A DNA stretch of 44,754 nt from Clostridia bacterium (GCA_017513095.1 JAFWDJ010000022.1:1-44754), one strand, 5' to 3'; counted from the stretch's first letter, positions 18,387 to 27,546 are shown. The notes: generated by a model from the sequence alone, not told the origin. Numbers and translations are program-made.

Positions 18387-20081
18387 TTACATCTTTTCGG
18401 GCGCCGTGATCTTAAGCATTCCGAGCACGTTGCCCATCGCGATACGAACGGCCTCAACGAGCTTTAAGCGCGCATGAAGCAGCGCCTCGTCCTCCACGCG
18501 AACGCGGTGCGCGTTGTAGAACCTGTGAAACAGCGTCGCAAGCTCTATTATATAGCGCGTGAGCCTCGACGGGTCGAGCGTGCGCGCGACTTCGATGACC
18601 TCCTCGGGCAGAGCGTTTAAGTGATTTATAAGGTCAAGCTCCTCTTCCTTGTCAAGAAGCGAGAAATCGACGCGGTCGGGCGAAAGCGGCGTGTATCCGT
18701 CGCCTTTAAGCACGTTCATCATCGAGCAGATGCGCGCGTAAGCGTACTGAACGTAGAATACGGGATTCTGGCTGCTCTCCTCAATCGCAAGGTCAAGGTC
18801 GAAATCAAGGTGCGAGCTGTTCTGGCGCATATTGAAGAAGAAGCGCGCCGCGTCAACCGAGGTCTCCTCGAGAAGGTCGGTAAGCGTTATCGCCTTGCCC
18901 GTGCGCTTCGACATGCGGATGACCTCGCCGCCGCGCACAAGGCGCACGAGCTGTATGAGCACAACGTCGAGCCTGTCCCCCGAAAGACCCACGGCGTCAA
19001 GCGAACGCTTCATGCGCGCCACGTGGCCGTGGTGGTCGGTGCCCCATACGTCTATCGCCCAGTCGAAGCCGCGCGTTTCAAGCTTGTTTCTGTGATACGC
19101 GATATCGGCCGCGAAGTAAGTCGGTATGCCGTTCGCGCGGACGAGCACCTCGTCCTTTTCAAGGCCCAGCTTCGTAAGTGCGAACCATTCCGCGCCCTCG
19201 GAAATATACGTAAGCCCCTTATTTCTTAACATCTCAAGCGTGCGCTGTACCTCTCCGCTCTCGTAGAGCGTGCTTTCAAAGAACCAGTTGTCGTACGTTA
19301 TGCGGTACTTTTCAAGGTCGCGCTTTAAAGCCTCCACGTTCTTTTTAAGCGCGTAGCCCACGAGCGCCTCTTTCTGCTCGTCGTCGGGCACGTTTAAGTA
19401 TTTGTCGCCGTAAATGCCGTAAAACTCCTTCGCACGCTCTTTTATGTCCTCGCCGTGGTATCCGTCCTCGGGAAATTCGCAGGCGTCCTCGCCGAGTATC
19501 AGCTGCGTATAGCGCGCCTTAAGCGAACGATAGAACTTTTCTATCTGGTTGCCCGCGTCGTTTACGTAGAACTCGCGGGTAACGTCGTAGCCCGCCCAAA
19601 AGAGCGCGCCCGCAAGGCAGTCGCCCAGAGCGCCGCCTCTTGCGTTGCCCATATGCATGGGGCCCGTGGGATTGGCCGAAACGAACTCGACCATAACGCG
19701 CTTTCCCTTGCCGTAGTCGGTGCGTCCGAAGCCCTCGGGGTCAGAGAATATCGCCTTTAAGCCCTCGCGCCTGAAATCGTCGGACAGGCGGAAGTTTATA
19801 AAGCCGGGGCCGGCTATTTCGAGCTTATCAATGCAGGTGCCCTCCGTTTTCATGCGCGCGGCAATTATCTCGGCAAGCTTTCTCGGCGCCATTTTCGCCT
19901 GCTTCGCCGCCTGAAGGCAGAAGGTGCACGAATAGTCGCCGTGCGATTTTTCCTTGGGCTTTTCAAGCGAAACTTCTATCCCGTTTATCTGCGGCACGAG
20001 CTTTTCTTGTGCCGCTTCGTCGAGCGCTTTAAGTAAAAGCGCCGTTATCTCATCCTTAGCTGATTTTGTCAGATTTATCAT
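18387..20081 (-). CDS. argS: Arginine--tRNA ligase
   Basis: A 564-aa class I aminoacyl-tRNA synthetase charging tRNA-Arg. It shows the N-terminal Add-1 tRNA-recognition domain, the HIGH-box equivalent PTGPMHMGNARGG, the MSKRTGK form of the KMSKS loop and a C-terminal DALR anticodon-binding domain (HRFYNAHRV, LHARLKLVEAVRIAMGNVLGML). The start at 20081 overlaps the end of the DUF1934 gene by 26 bp, a pairing with argS that is common in Bacillota. Length is normal. Confidence 0.97.
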   Translation of the reverse strand: MINLTKSAKDEITALLLKALDEAAQEKLVPQINGIEVSLEKPKEKSHGDYSCTFCLQAAKQAKMAPRKLAEIIAARMKTEGTCIDKLEIAGPGFINFRLSDDFRREGLKAIFSDPEGFGRTDYGKGKRVMVEFVSANPTGPMHMGNARGGALGDCLAGALFWAGYDVTREFYVNDAGNQIEKFYRSLKARYTQLILGEDACEFPEDGYHGEDIKERAKEFYGIYGDKYLNVPDDEQKEALVGYALKKNVEALKRDLEKYRITYDNWFFESTLYESGEVQRTLEMLRNKGLTYISEGAEWFALTKLGLEKDEVLVRANGIPTYFAADIAYHRNKLETRGFDWAIDVWGTDHHGHVARMKRSLDAVGLSGDRLDVVLIQLVRLVRGGEVIRMSKRTGKAITLTDLLEETSVDAARFFFNMRQNSSHLDFDLDLAIEESSQNPVFYVQYAYARICSMMNVLKGDGYTPLSPDRVDFSLLDKEEELDLINHLNALPEEVIEVARTLDPSRLTRYIIELATLFHRFYNAHRVRVEDEALLHARLKLVEAVRIAMGNVLGMLKITAPEKM

Positions 20082-20511
20082 TTGAACGTCCGGCCTCCTT
20101 CAGTGTTATCTCAAACGTATTGTTCCCCGCGTGGGTATTGTCTATATCTATGGCGTATTTTATATACAGCCGCCCTCCGTCGCTTTTGAGCGCGTTGTGT
20201 ATGCGCCTCGTCGAGACGCCCATATTCATCACGCCGTATCCCGTGTCGTAGTGGCATATGTGCTTCTCGCCGCTTTTGAACATCATTACGGTGTTCGCCG
20301 CGCGGCTCTTTCGCCGCATAAGCACGCTGTCATCCTCCACCTCGAGCATTACGGTGGAATCCTTAAAGCCCGACTCGTCGGATTCGTCGTATTTTATATA
20401 ATACTTTCCGCTTTCCGACTCGAGCGTGCCGCTTACGATAAGCTCGATCTTATCATATACGTGCTCGTATTTCTGCGTGCCCTTTATTGAGATTATCATG
20501 TCTTTTTTCAT
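20056..20511 (-). CDS. DUF1934 (YwiB-like) beta-barrel protein
   Basis: A 151-aa protein of the DUF1934 family, related to Bacillus YwiB and predicted to adopt a calycin-like beta-barrel. Signatures include IKGTQ near the N-terminus, a strand-rich middle and a C-terminal YAIDID segment followed by FEITLKEA. Its function is not established; the family is typically found beside argS, as here. It overlaps argS by 26 bp and follows murI by 21 bp. Confidence 0.85.
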   Translation of the reverse strand: MKKDMIISIKGTQKYEHVYDKIELIVSGTLESESGKYYIKYDESDESGFKDSTVMLEVEDDSVLMRRKSRAANTVMMFKSGEKHICHYDTGYGVMNMGVSTRRIHNALKSDGGRLYIKYAIDIDNTHAGNNTFEITLKEAGRSNDKSDKIS

Positions 20512-20532
20512 AATATTATCTTCCCGTATTTT

Positions 20533-21348
20533 TCAGTACTTCTCTATGTCCGCCTTCAAAACGTCCGCGCCTATATCCTCGCCCAGGAACATTCCGGCAA
20601 GCGAGGAGAAATTATATACGTTGGCGTCGCTTACGTAAAACTGCGACTGCCCCGGCTTATGCGCCTCAAGCGAGTTTTCCAAAACATACTGCGCAACTTT
20701 CAAAGCCGCGCTCCTTCCGCTGTCGATAAGGCTTACGCCGCCTCCGAGATACTCGGATATCGCATCTCTCAGAAGCGGATAATGCGTGCAGCCGAGTATC
20801 AGCGTATCGCAGCCGTCGTCCTTTATGCCCGAAAGATACTCACGAACGAGGATCTTTACTATCGGGTCGTCCTTGTCCGCGCGCCCGTTTTCGACAACGG
20901 GCACAAAGAGCGGACAAGCCGCGCTCTTTATATATATATCGGGACGAAGGCTTTTGAGCTTTCGTTCATATGCGCCCGAGCCTATTGTTGCGGGCGTGCC
21001 GATAACGCCTATGCGCCCGTTCTTCGTAGCTCTTGCCGCATCCTCGCTTGCGCCCTCCACGACGCCGATAACGGGGATGTCGCCCGCGGCCGCCTTTGCC
21101 TCCTCAAGCGCAAGCGTCGACGCCGTTCCGCAGGCAGCGGCGATGAGCTTTACGCCGAAGGTCTTTAAAAAGCGGATGTTCTGGCTTACGTATTTTATTA
21201 TGGTCTCGCGCGAGCGCGTACCGTAAGGCACGCGCCCCGTATCGCCGAAGTAGATTATCGACTCGTTCGGCATGAGCTTCTTTAATTCCTTGACGCAGGT
21301 AAGGCCGCCCAGCCCCGAGTCGAACACGCCTATCGCACGGTCGTTCAT
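20533..21348 (-). CDS. murI: Glutamate racemase
   Basis: The 271-aa cofactor-independent racemase makes D-glutamate for peptidoglycan. It shows IGVFDSGLGGLT, YFGDTGRVPYG, the first catalytic Cys in AAACGTAS and the second in LGCTHYPLL, with a downstream LIDSG motif. The first Cys is followed by Gly-Thr instead of the more usual Asn-Thr; both catalytic Cys remain, so activity is expected. Its ATG overlaps the ddl stop by 4 bp (ATGA), which indicates translational coupling. Confidence 0.95.
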   Translation of the reverse strand: MNDRAIGVFDSGLGGLTCVKELKKLMPNESIIYFGDTGRVPYGTRSRETIIKYVSQNIRFLKTFGVKLIAAACGTASTLALEEAKAAAGDIPVIGVVEGASEDAARATKNGRIGVIGTPATIGSGAYERKLKSLRPDIYIKSAACPLFVPVVENGRADKDDPIVKILVREYLSGIKDDGCDTLILGCTHYPLLRDAISEYLGGGVSLIDSGRSAALKVAQYVLENSLEAHKPGQSQFYVSDANVYNFSSLAGMFLGEDIGADVLKADIEKY

Positions 21349-22442
21349 ATTTTGAGCCTGCTCCTTTGCTTATGCTGTTCAACCGCATCTTCCATGAGCA
21401 TATCTATCTGCTGGGTTATCGTAAAGCCCCACGAAGCCTCAAGCATCTGGGGGAACATGCTCTTATTTGTAAATCCCGGTATAGTGTTCATCTCGTTGAA
21501 GATGATTTTGTTATTCTCGGTATCGTAGAAAAAGTCAGCGCGCGCCATACCGGTGCAGCCGAGCGCCGAATATACCTTGAGCGCCGCCATGCGCACGTCG
21601 TCGGCGGTCTCCATATCCATTTTCGCCTTCGCGAACGTCTGCGCCGTGTCGTTGTTGTACTTCGCGTCGTAGTCGTATACGTCCGCGCCCTTTATTATCT
21701 CGCAGCAGGTGGATGCGAACGGCGCCTTCGTGCCGATTATCGCCACCTCAAGCTCGCGTCCCGTTATTTTCTCCTCCACGATGACCTTGGAGTCGTACTC
21801 CATGGCAAGCTTTAACGCGGCCGAGAGCTCCTCACGGTCCTTCGCGCAGCTTACGCCTATCGACGAGCCCGCCGAGGCAGGCTTTACGAATACGGGGTAG
21901 CCGAGCTTCTGCTCCGTATGGTCAAGGCACGCCTTGAACGCAAGTTTCAGCTCGCGGTAAGTGAAATGTATCCATTTCGCCATGTTGATATCAACATCCG
22001 CAAGCATCATCTTCGTGCACACCTTATCCATGCATACGGCGCTCGCCGTAACGCTGCAGCCGACGTAGGGGACATCGGCAAGCTCAAAGAGGCCCTGCAC
22101 CGTGCCGTCCTCGCCGTACATGCCGTGGAGCATGGGAAAGGCTATGTCTATCTTTATCTTTTCAAAAGTGCCGTCCTCGTTCCCCGCAAGCACCGCGCCC
22201 GCGCCCGCGTCGGGCGGCAGAAACGCCGTGCGGTTGTCGGGAAGCGTCTCCCACTCGCCGCTTTCAATCTGCGCGGCGTCGGCGCAGGTCAAAAGCCAGC
22301 GGCCCTTCTTCGTTATGCCGATCTTGACCACGGCGTATTTTTCGCTGTCTATATTCGAAAGAATCGTTGCGGCGGAGCGAAGCGATATCTCATGCTCGCT
22401 CGATCTTCCGCCGAATAAAATAAGTACCGTTGTTTTATCCAA
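21345..22442 (-). CDS. ddl: D-alanine--D-alanine ligase
   Basis: A 365-aa ATP-grasp ligase making D-Ala-D-Ala for peptidoglycan. It begins LILFGGRSSEHEISLRSA, with GMYGEDGTVQGLFEL, the ATP-grasp core (FVKPASAGSSIGVS) and the metal-binding end IIFNEMNTIPGFTNKSMFP. I choose the TTG at 22442, 5-6 nt after AGGAAGTGG; a GTG at 22451 in the same frame would overlap that site. It is first of the minus-strand cluster and has a good promoter. The lysine-less active-site loop was not resolved well enough to judge D-Ala versus D-Lac specificity. Confidence 0.93.
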   Translation of the reverse strand: MDKTTVLILFGGRSSEHEISLRSAATILSNIDSEKYAVVKIGITKKGRWLLTCADAAQIESGEWETLPDNRTAFLPPDAGAGAVLAGNEDGTFEKIKIDIAFPMLHGMYGEDGTVQGLFELADVPYVGCSVTASAVCMDKVCTKMMLADVDINMAKWIHFTYRELKLAFKACLDHTEQKLGYPVFVKPASAGSSIGVSCAKDREELSAALKLAMEYDSKVIVEEKITGRELEVAIIGTKAPFASTCCEIIKGADVYDYDAKYNNDTAQTFAKAKMDMETADDVRMAALKVYSALGCTGMARADFFYDTENNKIIFNEMNTIPGFTNKSMFPQMLEASWGFTITQQIDMLMEDAVEQHKQRSRLKI

Positions 22443-22502
22443 AAAAACCACTTCCTAAGAAAAATAATCTGATTTACAACCCAAAAGCAATATATCTTTA
22501 AG

Positions 22503-22531
22503 ATTATACTACAATTCTATGTCGGTGGCAA
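22503..22531 (-). promoter_or_regulatory. Promoter of the ddl-murI-argS cluster
   Basis: On the minus strand: TTGCCA (22531-22526), 17 bp, TATAAT (22508-22503). It would transcribe ddl, murI, DUF1934, argS, the S41 gene and perhaps uppP. The rest of the 352-bp divergent gap contains no gene. Confidence 0.8.
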
Positions 22532-22730
22532 TTTATTTGTGAGGTTTTTTTGCGATTTTACAAAAAATCATTTCCGGATTCGGACAGCTTTCGCGTCAGC
22601 TTAATCCGCGGCGCGGCAAAATCGGCGCTCAATGTGTAAATATTCAATGAAACGGCGCCGGTTTTTCGCTGTGATTTTATGCTTTTACTAAAAAAAGTGG
22701 TATTAAAGTAAAAAAATCAATGAAAAAAGT

Positions 22731-22758
22731 TTGAATTTTTCGTACAAGGTATTATAAT
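22731..22758 (+). promoter_or_regulatory. Promoter of nfnAB
   Basis: TTGAAT (22731-22736), 16 bp, TATAAT (22753-22758), 36 bp before the nfnA start codon. Confidence 0.75.
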
Positions 22759-22794
22759 GATATTATACTGAATTCGTTTGGAGGAGTTTTAAGT

Positions 22795-23643
22795 ATGTAT
22801 CAAATCGTTGAAAAGAAGGTTTTGAACGAGCAGGTAAAGCTGTTTCGCGTTAAGGCCCCGCACGTAGCCAAGAAGGCCAAGCCGGGTCAGTTTATAGTTT
22901 TAAGAGTAACCGACGACGGCGAGCGCATCCCGCTTACGATTGCGGACTACGACAGAAAAGAAGGCACGATAACGATAATCTTCCAGGAGGTCGGCGCCAC
23001 GACCGCCGCGCTGGGACTTTTGAATGAGGGCGAATATATACACGACTTCGCCGGCCCCTTAGGACTTCCGTCCGAGCTTGAGGGCATAAAGAAGGCGTGC
23101 GTTATCGGCGGCGGTCTTGGCTGCGCCATCGCTTATCCCCAGGCAAAGGCCCTTCACGAGATGGGCGCCAAGGTAGATATCATCGCGGGCTTCAGAACGA
23201 AGGACATTATTATCCTTGAGGACGAGATGAAGGCTGCATGCGAAAACCTCATCGTATGCACGGACGACGGCTCGAACGGCAGAAAGAATCTCGTTACTAA
23301 TGAGCTTGAGGCTCTGCTTCAGGCCGGCGAGCAGTATGACGTAGTTATCGCCATCGGCCCGCTCGTAATGATGAAGTTCGTATGCCTTACCACGAAGAAG
23401 TACAACGTAAAGACCATCGTGAGCATGAACCCCATCATGGTAGACGGCACCGGAATGTGCGGCGGCTGCCGCCTGACCGTAGGCGGCGAAACGAAGTTCG
23501 CGTGTGTTGACGGCCCCGACTTCGACGGCCATCTCGTAGACTTTGACGAGACCATCCGCCGTTCAAAGATGTACAAGAAGTTTGAACAGGAAGCTATGGA
23601 AAGACATAGATGCAATCTTGAGGAGGTAATCAAAAATGCCTAA
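22795..23643 (+). CDS. nfnA: NfnA-type FAD/[2Fe-2S] subunit of NADH-dependent ferredoxin:NADP+ oxidoreductase
   Basis: The 282-aa subunit belongs to the ferredoxin reductase/dihydroorotate dehydrogenase electron-transfer family. It has the FAD-binding barrel (KPGQFIVLRV, RIPLTIADYD), the NAD-binding domain (CVIGGGLGCAIAYP) and a C-terminal [2Fe-2S] site. Asp217, Cys222, Cys225 and Cys237 (DGTGMCGGC, FACVDGP) match the Asp plus three Cys ligand set described for Thermotoga NfnA. With NfnB it couples reduced ferredoxin and NADH to NADPH formation by flavin-based bifurcation. It overlaps nfnB by 8 bp. A simple sulfide dehydrogenase annotation is the main alternative. Confidence 0.92.
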   Translation: MYQIVEKKVLNEQVKLFRVKAPHVAKKAKPGQFIVLRVTDDGERIPLTIADYDRKEGTITIIFQEVGATTAALGLLNEGEYIHDFAGPLGLPSELEGIKKACVIGGGLGCAIAYPQAKALHEMGAKVDIIAGFRTKDIIILEDEMKAACENLIVCTDDGSNGRKNLVTNELEALLQAGEQYDVVIAIGPLVMMKFVCLTTKKYNVKTIVSMNPIMVDGTGMCGGCRLTVGGETKFACVDGPDFDGHLVDFDETIRRSKMYKKFEQEAMERHRCNLEEVIKNA

Positions 23644-25027
23644 CATGTCGCCGAACAAATGCCCGATGCCCGAGCAGGACCCCAACGTAAGAAATAAGAA
23701 CTTCAAGGAGGTCGCTTTGGGCTATACCGAGGAGCAGGCCGTAGAGGAAGCACAGCGCTGCCTTAACTGCAAGGCTCGTCCCTGCATTGCCGGCTGCCCC
23801 GTAAATGTACAGATCCCCGATTTCATACAGCTTATAGCAAACCGCGACTTTTCCGGCGCGGCAAAGAAGATAAAGCAGACGAACTCCCTTCCCGCAGTAT
23901 GCGGACGCGTATGCCCGCAGGAATCTCAGTGCGAGAGCAAGTGCGTGCGCGGCAGAAAGGGCGAGCCCGTTGCCATCGGCCGTCTTGAGCGCTTCGCCGC
24001 GGACTGGAGCATGGCAAACGAAAAGCCCGAATCCGCAAAAATCGAGAAGAACGGCCATAAGGTCGCAGTAGTAGGCGCGGGCCCCTCCGGCCTTACGTGC
24101 GCGGGCGACCTTGCTAATCTCGGCTACGACGTTACCGTATTCGAGGCGTTCCACAAGGCAGGCGGCGTGCTTGTATACGGCATTCCCGAGTTCAGACTGC
24201 CCAAGGCCATCGTTCAGCGCGAGATAGACACGCTCTCCGACAAGGGCGTTAAGTTCGAGCTCAACTACATAGTCGGCAAGACCGGCTCCATCGACGAGCT
24301 TATGAACGACGACGGCTTCGAGGCCGTATACGTTGGAAGCGGCGCAGGCCTCCCCAGCTTTATGAATATCCCCGGCGAGAACTTAAACGGCGTTCTGTCC
24401 GCAAACGAGTTCTTAACGAGAATAAATCTTATGAAGGCATATCTGCCCAACAACCCCACCCCCGTAATGGTTCCGAAGCGCGCGGCCATCGTAGGCGGCG
24501 GCAACGTTGCAATGGACGCCGCACGCTGCGCAAAGCGCATTGGCGCGGAGGAGGTATACATTCTCTACCGCAGAAGCGAGGAGGAAATGCCCGCCCGCAA
24601 CGAAGAGATACACCATGCGAAGGAAGAGGGCATAATCTTCAGACTCCTCACCGCTCCCACTAAGATACTCGGCGACGAGAACGGCTGGGTAAAGGGCGTT
24701 GAGTGTGTTGAAATGGAGTTAGGCGAGCCCGACGCGTCGGGACGCCGCAGACCGGTTGTTAAGCAGGGCAGCGAATATACTATCGACCTCGACTGCGTAA
24801 TCATGTCGATAGGCACGTCCCCCAACCCGCTCATCCGCAGCACGACTCCCGACCTTGAAACGAACAGGAAGGGCTGCATCGTTGCCGACGAGGCAACGGG
24901 CCAGACGAGCAAGGCCGGCGTATTCGCGGGCGGCGACGCCGTTACCGGCGCCGCTACCGTTATACTCGCTATGGGCGCGGGCAAGGCCGCAGCCGCAGCG
25001 ATAGACAAGTATATAAAGAGCAAGTAA
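23636..25027 (+). CDS. nfnB: NfnB-type subunit (glutamate synthase small-chain family)
   Basis: The 463-aa flavoprotein resembles the GltD family often annotated as NADPH glutamate synthase small chain. The N-terminal Cys-rich domain (CLNCKARPCIAGCP, CGRVCPQESQCESKCVRG) should hold two [4Fe-4S] clusters. An FAD site (VVGAGPSGLTCAGDLA) and an NADP site (IVGGGNVAMDAARCA) follow, and the C-terminal FAD motif is VFAGGDAVTGA. Because it overlaps and follows nfnA and no large GltB subunit is near, the bifurcating Nfn transhydrogenase is the better assignment. A terminator follows. Confidence 0.92.
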   Translation: MPNMSPNKCPMPEQDPNVRNKNFKEVALGYTEEQAVEEAQRCLNCKARPCIAGCPVNVQIPDFIQLIANRDFSGAAKKIKQTNSLPAVCGRVCPQESQCESKCVRGRKGEPVAIGRLERFAADWSMANEKPESAKIEKNGHKVAVVGAGPSGLTCAGDLANLGYDVTVFEAFHKAGGVLVYGIPEFRLPKAIVQREIDTLSDKGVKFELNYIVGKTGSIDELMNDDGFEAVYVGSGAGLPSFMNIPGENLNGVLSANEFLTRINLMKAYLPNNPTPVMVPKRAAIVGGGNVAMDAARCAKRIGAEEVYILYRRSEEEMPARNEEIHHAKEEGIIFRLLTAPTKILGDENGWVKGVECVEMELGEPDASGRRRPVVKQGSEYTIDLDCVIMSIGTSPNPLIRSTTPDLETNRKGCIVADEATGQTSKAGVFAGGDAVTGAATVILAMGAGKAAAAAIDKYIKSK

Positions 25028-25042
25028 GAATAAGTCTTAATC

Positions 25043-25073
25043 AAAGGGCGGCTTAAATAAAGCCGCCCTTTTT
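25043..25073 (+). terminator. Terminator of nfnAB
   Basis: Stem AAAGGGCGGCT / AGCCGCCCTTT with a short AT loop and T run, 15 bp after the nfnB stop. Confidence 0.9.
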
Positions 25074-25129
25074 ACTTAATTAAATCGTTAAAAAACGCAC
25101 ATTTTTTTACAAATCGCGTTTTTTGTCTT

Positions 25130-25158
25130 TTGACATGCATTTTCTCATATGATATCGT
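25130..25158 (+). promoter_or_regulatory. Promoter of the patatin-like gene
   Basis: TTGACA (25130-25135), 17 bp, TATCGT (25153-25158); good -35, weaker -10. Confidence 0.55.
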
Positions 25159-25209
25159 AAAAATATAGAAAGAGACTCGATTTTATAAGCATAAGGCGGG
25201 TGTAATCTT

Positions 25210-26049
25210 ATGATAGGCGCAGTAGACGTAGGCGGAGGACTCAGGGGCATATACGGGTCGGCCGTTTTCGATTTTTGCCTCGATCACAACATTAACTTCG
25301 ATTATCTTATAGGCGTATCCGCAGGCAGCGCCAATGTGGCTTCGTTTTTGGGACATCAGAAGGGGCGCAACAAAAAGTTCTATATGGAATACTCCATGCG
25401 AAAGGAGTATATGAGCCCCGGCAACTTTATAAAGCTCGGCTCGTATCTGAATCTCGACTATATTTACGGCACTCTGTCAAACTCGGACGGAGAGTATCCC
25501 TTAAATTTCGATATGTTCCTAAAGGCGGCCGCAAGGGTGAAGATAGTGGCGGCCAACGCGCTTACGGGCGAGACGAAATATTTTGAAAAAGAAGACTTCA
25601 AGCGCGACGATTACAGCGTTTGCAAGGCGTCGTCGGCCATACCGATGGTGTGCAAGCCCTACGTTATAGACGGCGTGCCCTATTACGACGGCGGCATATC
25701 CGACCCCGTGCCGATAGAGCAGGCGATACGCGACGGCTGTCAGAAGGTCATAGTGATTCTTACGCGCCCCGTCGATTTCATAAGGGAGCAAAAGAAGGAT
25801 ATCTGGCCCGCGCGCATGATAAAGAGGCGCTTCCCCAACGCGGCGGAGCTTCTTTTGGACCGCTACAAGAAATACAACGACGGCGTGGCGAGAGCCATAC
25901 AGTATATGAAGGAAGGACGCGCCCTCGTGCTCGCGCCCGACGACCTGTGCGGCGTGGAGACGCTCACGAAGGACAAGGCGAAGCTTCAGCTGCTCTACGA
26001 AAAGGGCTACAGCGACGCACGAAAGATAATCGACTTTTTAAAGGAATGA
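25210..26049 (+). CDS. Patatin-like phospholipase family protein
   Basis: A 279-aa predicted serine acyl hydrolase. It has the glycine-rich oxyanion segment DVGGGLRG near the start, the nucleophile elbow GVSAGS with Ser37, and the DGG catalytic Asp160 (YYDGGISDPVP), completing the patatin Ser-Asp dyad. No signal peptide or membrane helix, so it is probably cytosolic and acts on membrane lipids or acyl esters. It is monocistronic between two terminators. The physiological substrate is not predictable. Confidence 0.9.
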   Translation: MIGAVDVGGGLRGIYGSAVFDFCLDHNINFDYLIGVSAGSANVASFLGHQKGRNKKFYMEYSMRKEYMSPGNFIKLGSYLNLDYIYGTLSNSDGEYPLNFDMFLKAAARVKIVAANALTGETKYFEKEDFKRDDYSVCKASSAIPMVCKPYVIDGVPYYDGGISDPVPIEQAIRDGCQKVIVILTRPVDFIREQKKDIWPARMIKRRFPNAAELLLDRYKKYNDGVARAIQYMKEGRALVLAPDDLCGVETLTKDKAKLQLLYEKGYSDARKIIDFLKE

Positions 26050-26054
26050 TATAT

Positions 26055-26083
26055 AAAAAAAGAGGCTTCGGCCTCTTTTTTTA
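26055..26083 (+). terminator. Terminator of patatin-like gene
   Basis: A7 GAGGC-TTCG-GCCTC T7, a UUCG-capped stem right after the stop codon. Confidence 0.85.
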
Positions 26084-26104
26084 TTTCCCGCGGGCTTCCC
26101 AAAT

Positions 26105-26140
26105 AAAAAAACCGCCGTGCCCTGGGGCACGGCGGTTTTT
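26105..26140 (-). terminator. Terminator of queT-galU
   Basis: Stem AACCGCCGTGCCC / GGGGCACGGCGGTT with A and T runs; it lies just beyond the galU stop on the minus strand and can act both ways. Confidence 0.85.
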
Positions 26141-26145
26141 ATGCT

Positions 26146-27015
26146 TTAAAGTCCCTGTGCAAGCTCCTTTAAGTATGCCTTAAAGTCCTCGCCTATCTCT
26201 TCGTTTCGAAGCGCGAATTCCACGGAGGCCTTCATGTAGCCGAGTCTGTTTCCCGCGTCGTAGCGCTTGCCCTCGAAATCAACGGCGTAAACGAGACCCT
26301 TAGCGATAAGCTTTCTTATCGCGTCGGTGAGCTGTATCTCGCCGCCGACGCCGGGGGTCGTTTCGTCAATTGCGTCGTAAATCTCGGGAGTGAGTATATA
26401 ATGGCCGAGCGCGGCGAAGTTGGACATTTTGTCCTCGACCTTCGGCTTTTCCGCCATGTCGGTCACGCGGAAGAGACCGTCCCCGATGGTCTCGGGCTTT
26501 ATAACGCCGTATTTCGAGATGTTCTTGTCGTCGATGTACTGAACGCCCAAAATAACGCCGTGAAGCTTTTCGTACGCGTCGATGAGCTGGCGCGTTGCGG
26601 GCGCGCCCTCGTTATATACGATGTCGTCGGCGAGTATCACCGCGAACGGGTCATCGCCCGTAAAGGCCTTCGCGCAGCGTATAGCGTGGCCTAAGCCCTT
26701 TTGCTCCTTCTGATATATAAAATGTATGTTTCCAAGCTCGGTAAGCTCCTTGAGCTTTTTAAGCTCGTCGAATTTCTTCGACGCCGCAAGCTTCGCCTCA
26801 AGCTCGAAGTGGGGAACGAAATATTCCTCCATGGCGGCCTTGCCGCGGCTCGTGATTATTAAGATATCCTCGATGCCCGACGCTATGGCCTCCTCCACGA
26901 CGTAAGACACGGCGGGTCGGTCGACGAGCGTGAGCATCTCCTTCGGCACGGTCTTTGAAGCGGGCAGCATTCTCGTACCGAAGCCCGCCGCGGGTATAAC
27001 GGCCTTTTTTACCAT
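26146..27015 (-). CDS. galU: UTP--glucose-1-phosphate uridylyltransferase
   Basis: A 289-aa nucleotidyltransferase making UDP-glucose for glycolipids, teichoic acid or capsule. The start is ATG 27015 (GGAGGA upstream), giving MVKKAVIPAAGFGTRMLPASK with the nucleotide-binding loop and KTVPKEML. Other GalU signatures are VYNEGAPATRQL, NISKYGVIKPE, EKPKVED and GEIQLTDAI. Thirteen bases separate it from queT, so it is expected to be expressed from the same riboswitch-bearing transcript, an odd pairing for a sugar-nucleotide enzyme. Confidence 0.96.
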   Translation of the reverse strand: MVKKAVIPAAGFGTRMLPASKTVPKEMLTLVDRPAVSYVVEEAIASGIEDILIITSRGKAAMEEYFVPHFELEAKLAASKKFDELKKLKELTELGNIHFIYQKEQKGLGHAIRCAKAFTGDDPFAVILADDIVYNEGAPATRQLIDAYEKLHGVILGVQYIDDKNISKYGVIKPETIGDGLFRVTDMAEKPKVEDKMSNFAALGHYILTPEIYDAIDETTPGVGGEIQLTDAIRKLIAKGLVYAVDFEGKRYDAGNRLGYMKASVEFALRNEEIGEDFKAYLKELAQGL

Positions 27016-27028
27016 GATGAGTCCTCCG

Positions 27029-27535
27029 TTATTTTGCAAATGCGTATTTTTGGTTCGCCTTTTCAAGGGCTAAAACGAGCGGTATGCCTATGATGTACAG
27101 AACGCCCGCCTGGCTTATAAAAATCTGAGCGCCTATCACGTAGAACAGCGAAGCCTCGAATCTGTTAAGCTCCACGAACGTGAGCATCGCGCCGATTATG
27201 AGCGCGTTCACTATTACGGGCGGTATCGCGCCCAGCACGAGCCTTGGAACGCGCGCTTTTATGTACTTTCCGATGAGGTACGTGATTACAGCGGCGATAA
27301 GCGTTGCCGCCGAGCCGCATACGATGTCTATCGGGCCGTAGCCGCCGAAAAAGTTGGCAAGCAGGCAGCCGATAAAGAGACCGGGCACCGCCTGGGGAAA
27401 GAGCAGCGGAAGAAGCGTGAGCGCCTCCGATACGCGAAACTGTATCGGCCCGTAGGAGATGGGCGCAAGCACGAGCGTAAGCGCAAAATACGCCCCGGCG
27501 ATAAGCGCACCGATGACTAAGTCCTTGGTTTTCAT
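27029..27535 (-). CDS. queT: Queuosine precursor transporter QueT (ECF S component)
   Basis: A 168-aa membrane protein with about five to six helices, matching the QueT family: ALIAGAYFALTLVLAPISYG, IQFRVSEALTLLPLLFP, GLFIGCLLANFFGGYGPID. It is an S component expected to use a shared ECF energising module to import a queuosine precursor such as preQ1. The upstream preQ1-I riboswitch-like leader strongly supports this assignment. The start is ATG 27535 with AAAGGA 10 nt upstream, inside the riboswitch tail. Confidence 0.92.
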   Translation of the reverse strand: MKTKDLVIGALIAGAYFALTLVLAPISYGPIQFRVSEALTLLPLLFPQAVPGLFIGCLLANFFGGYGPIDIVCGSAATLIAAVITYLIGKYIKARVPRLVLGAIPPVIVNALIIGAMLTFVELNRFEASLFYVIGAQIFISQAGVLYIIGIPLVLALEKANQKYAFAK

Positions 27536-27546
27536 TATTCTGTTTT

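Noticed and set aside
23636-25027. Glutamate synthase small subunit
   Set aside because: No large subunit is nearby and it overlaps an NfnA-type gene with the Asp-ligated cluster motif.
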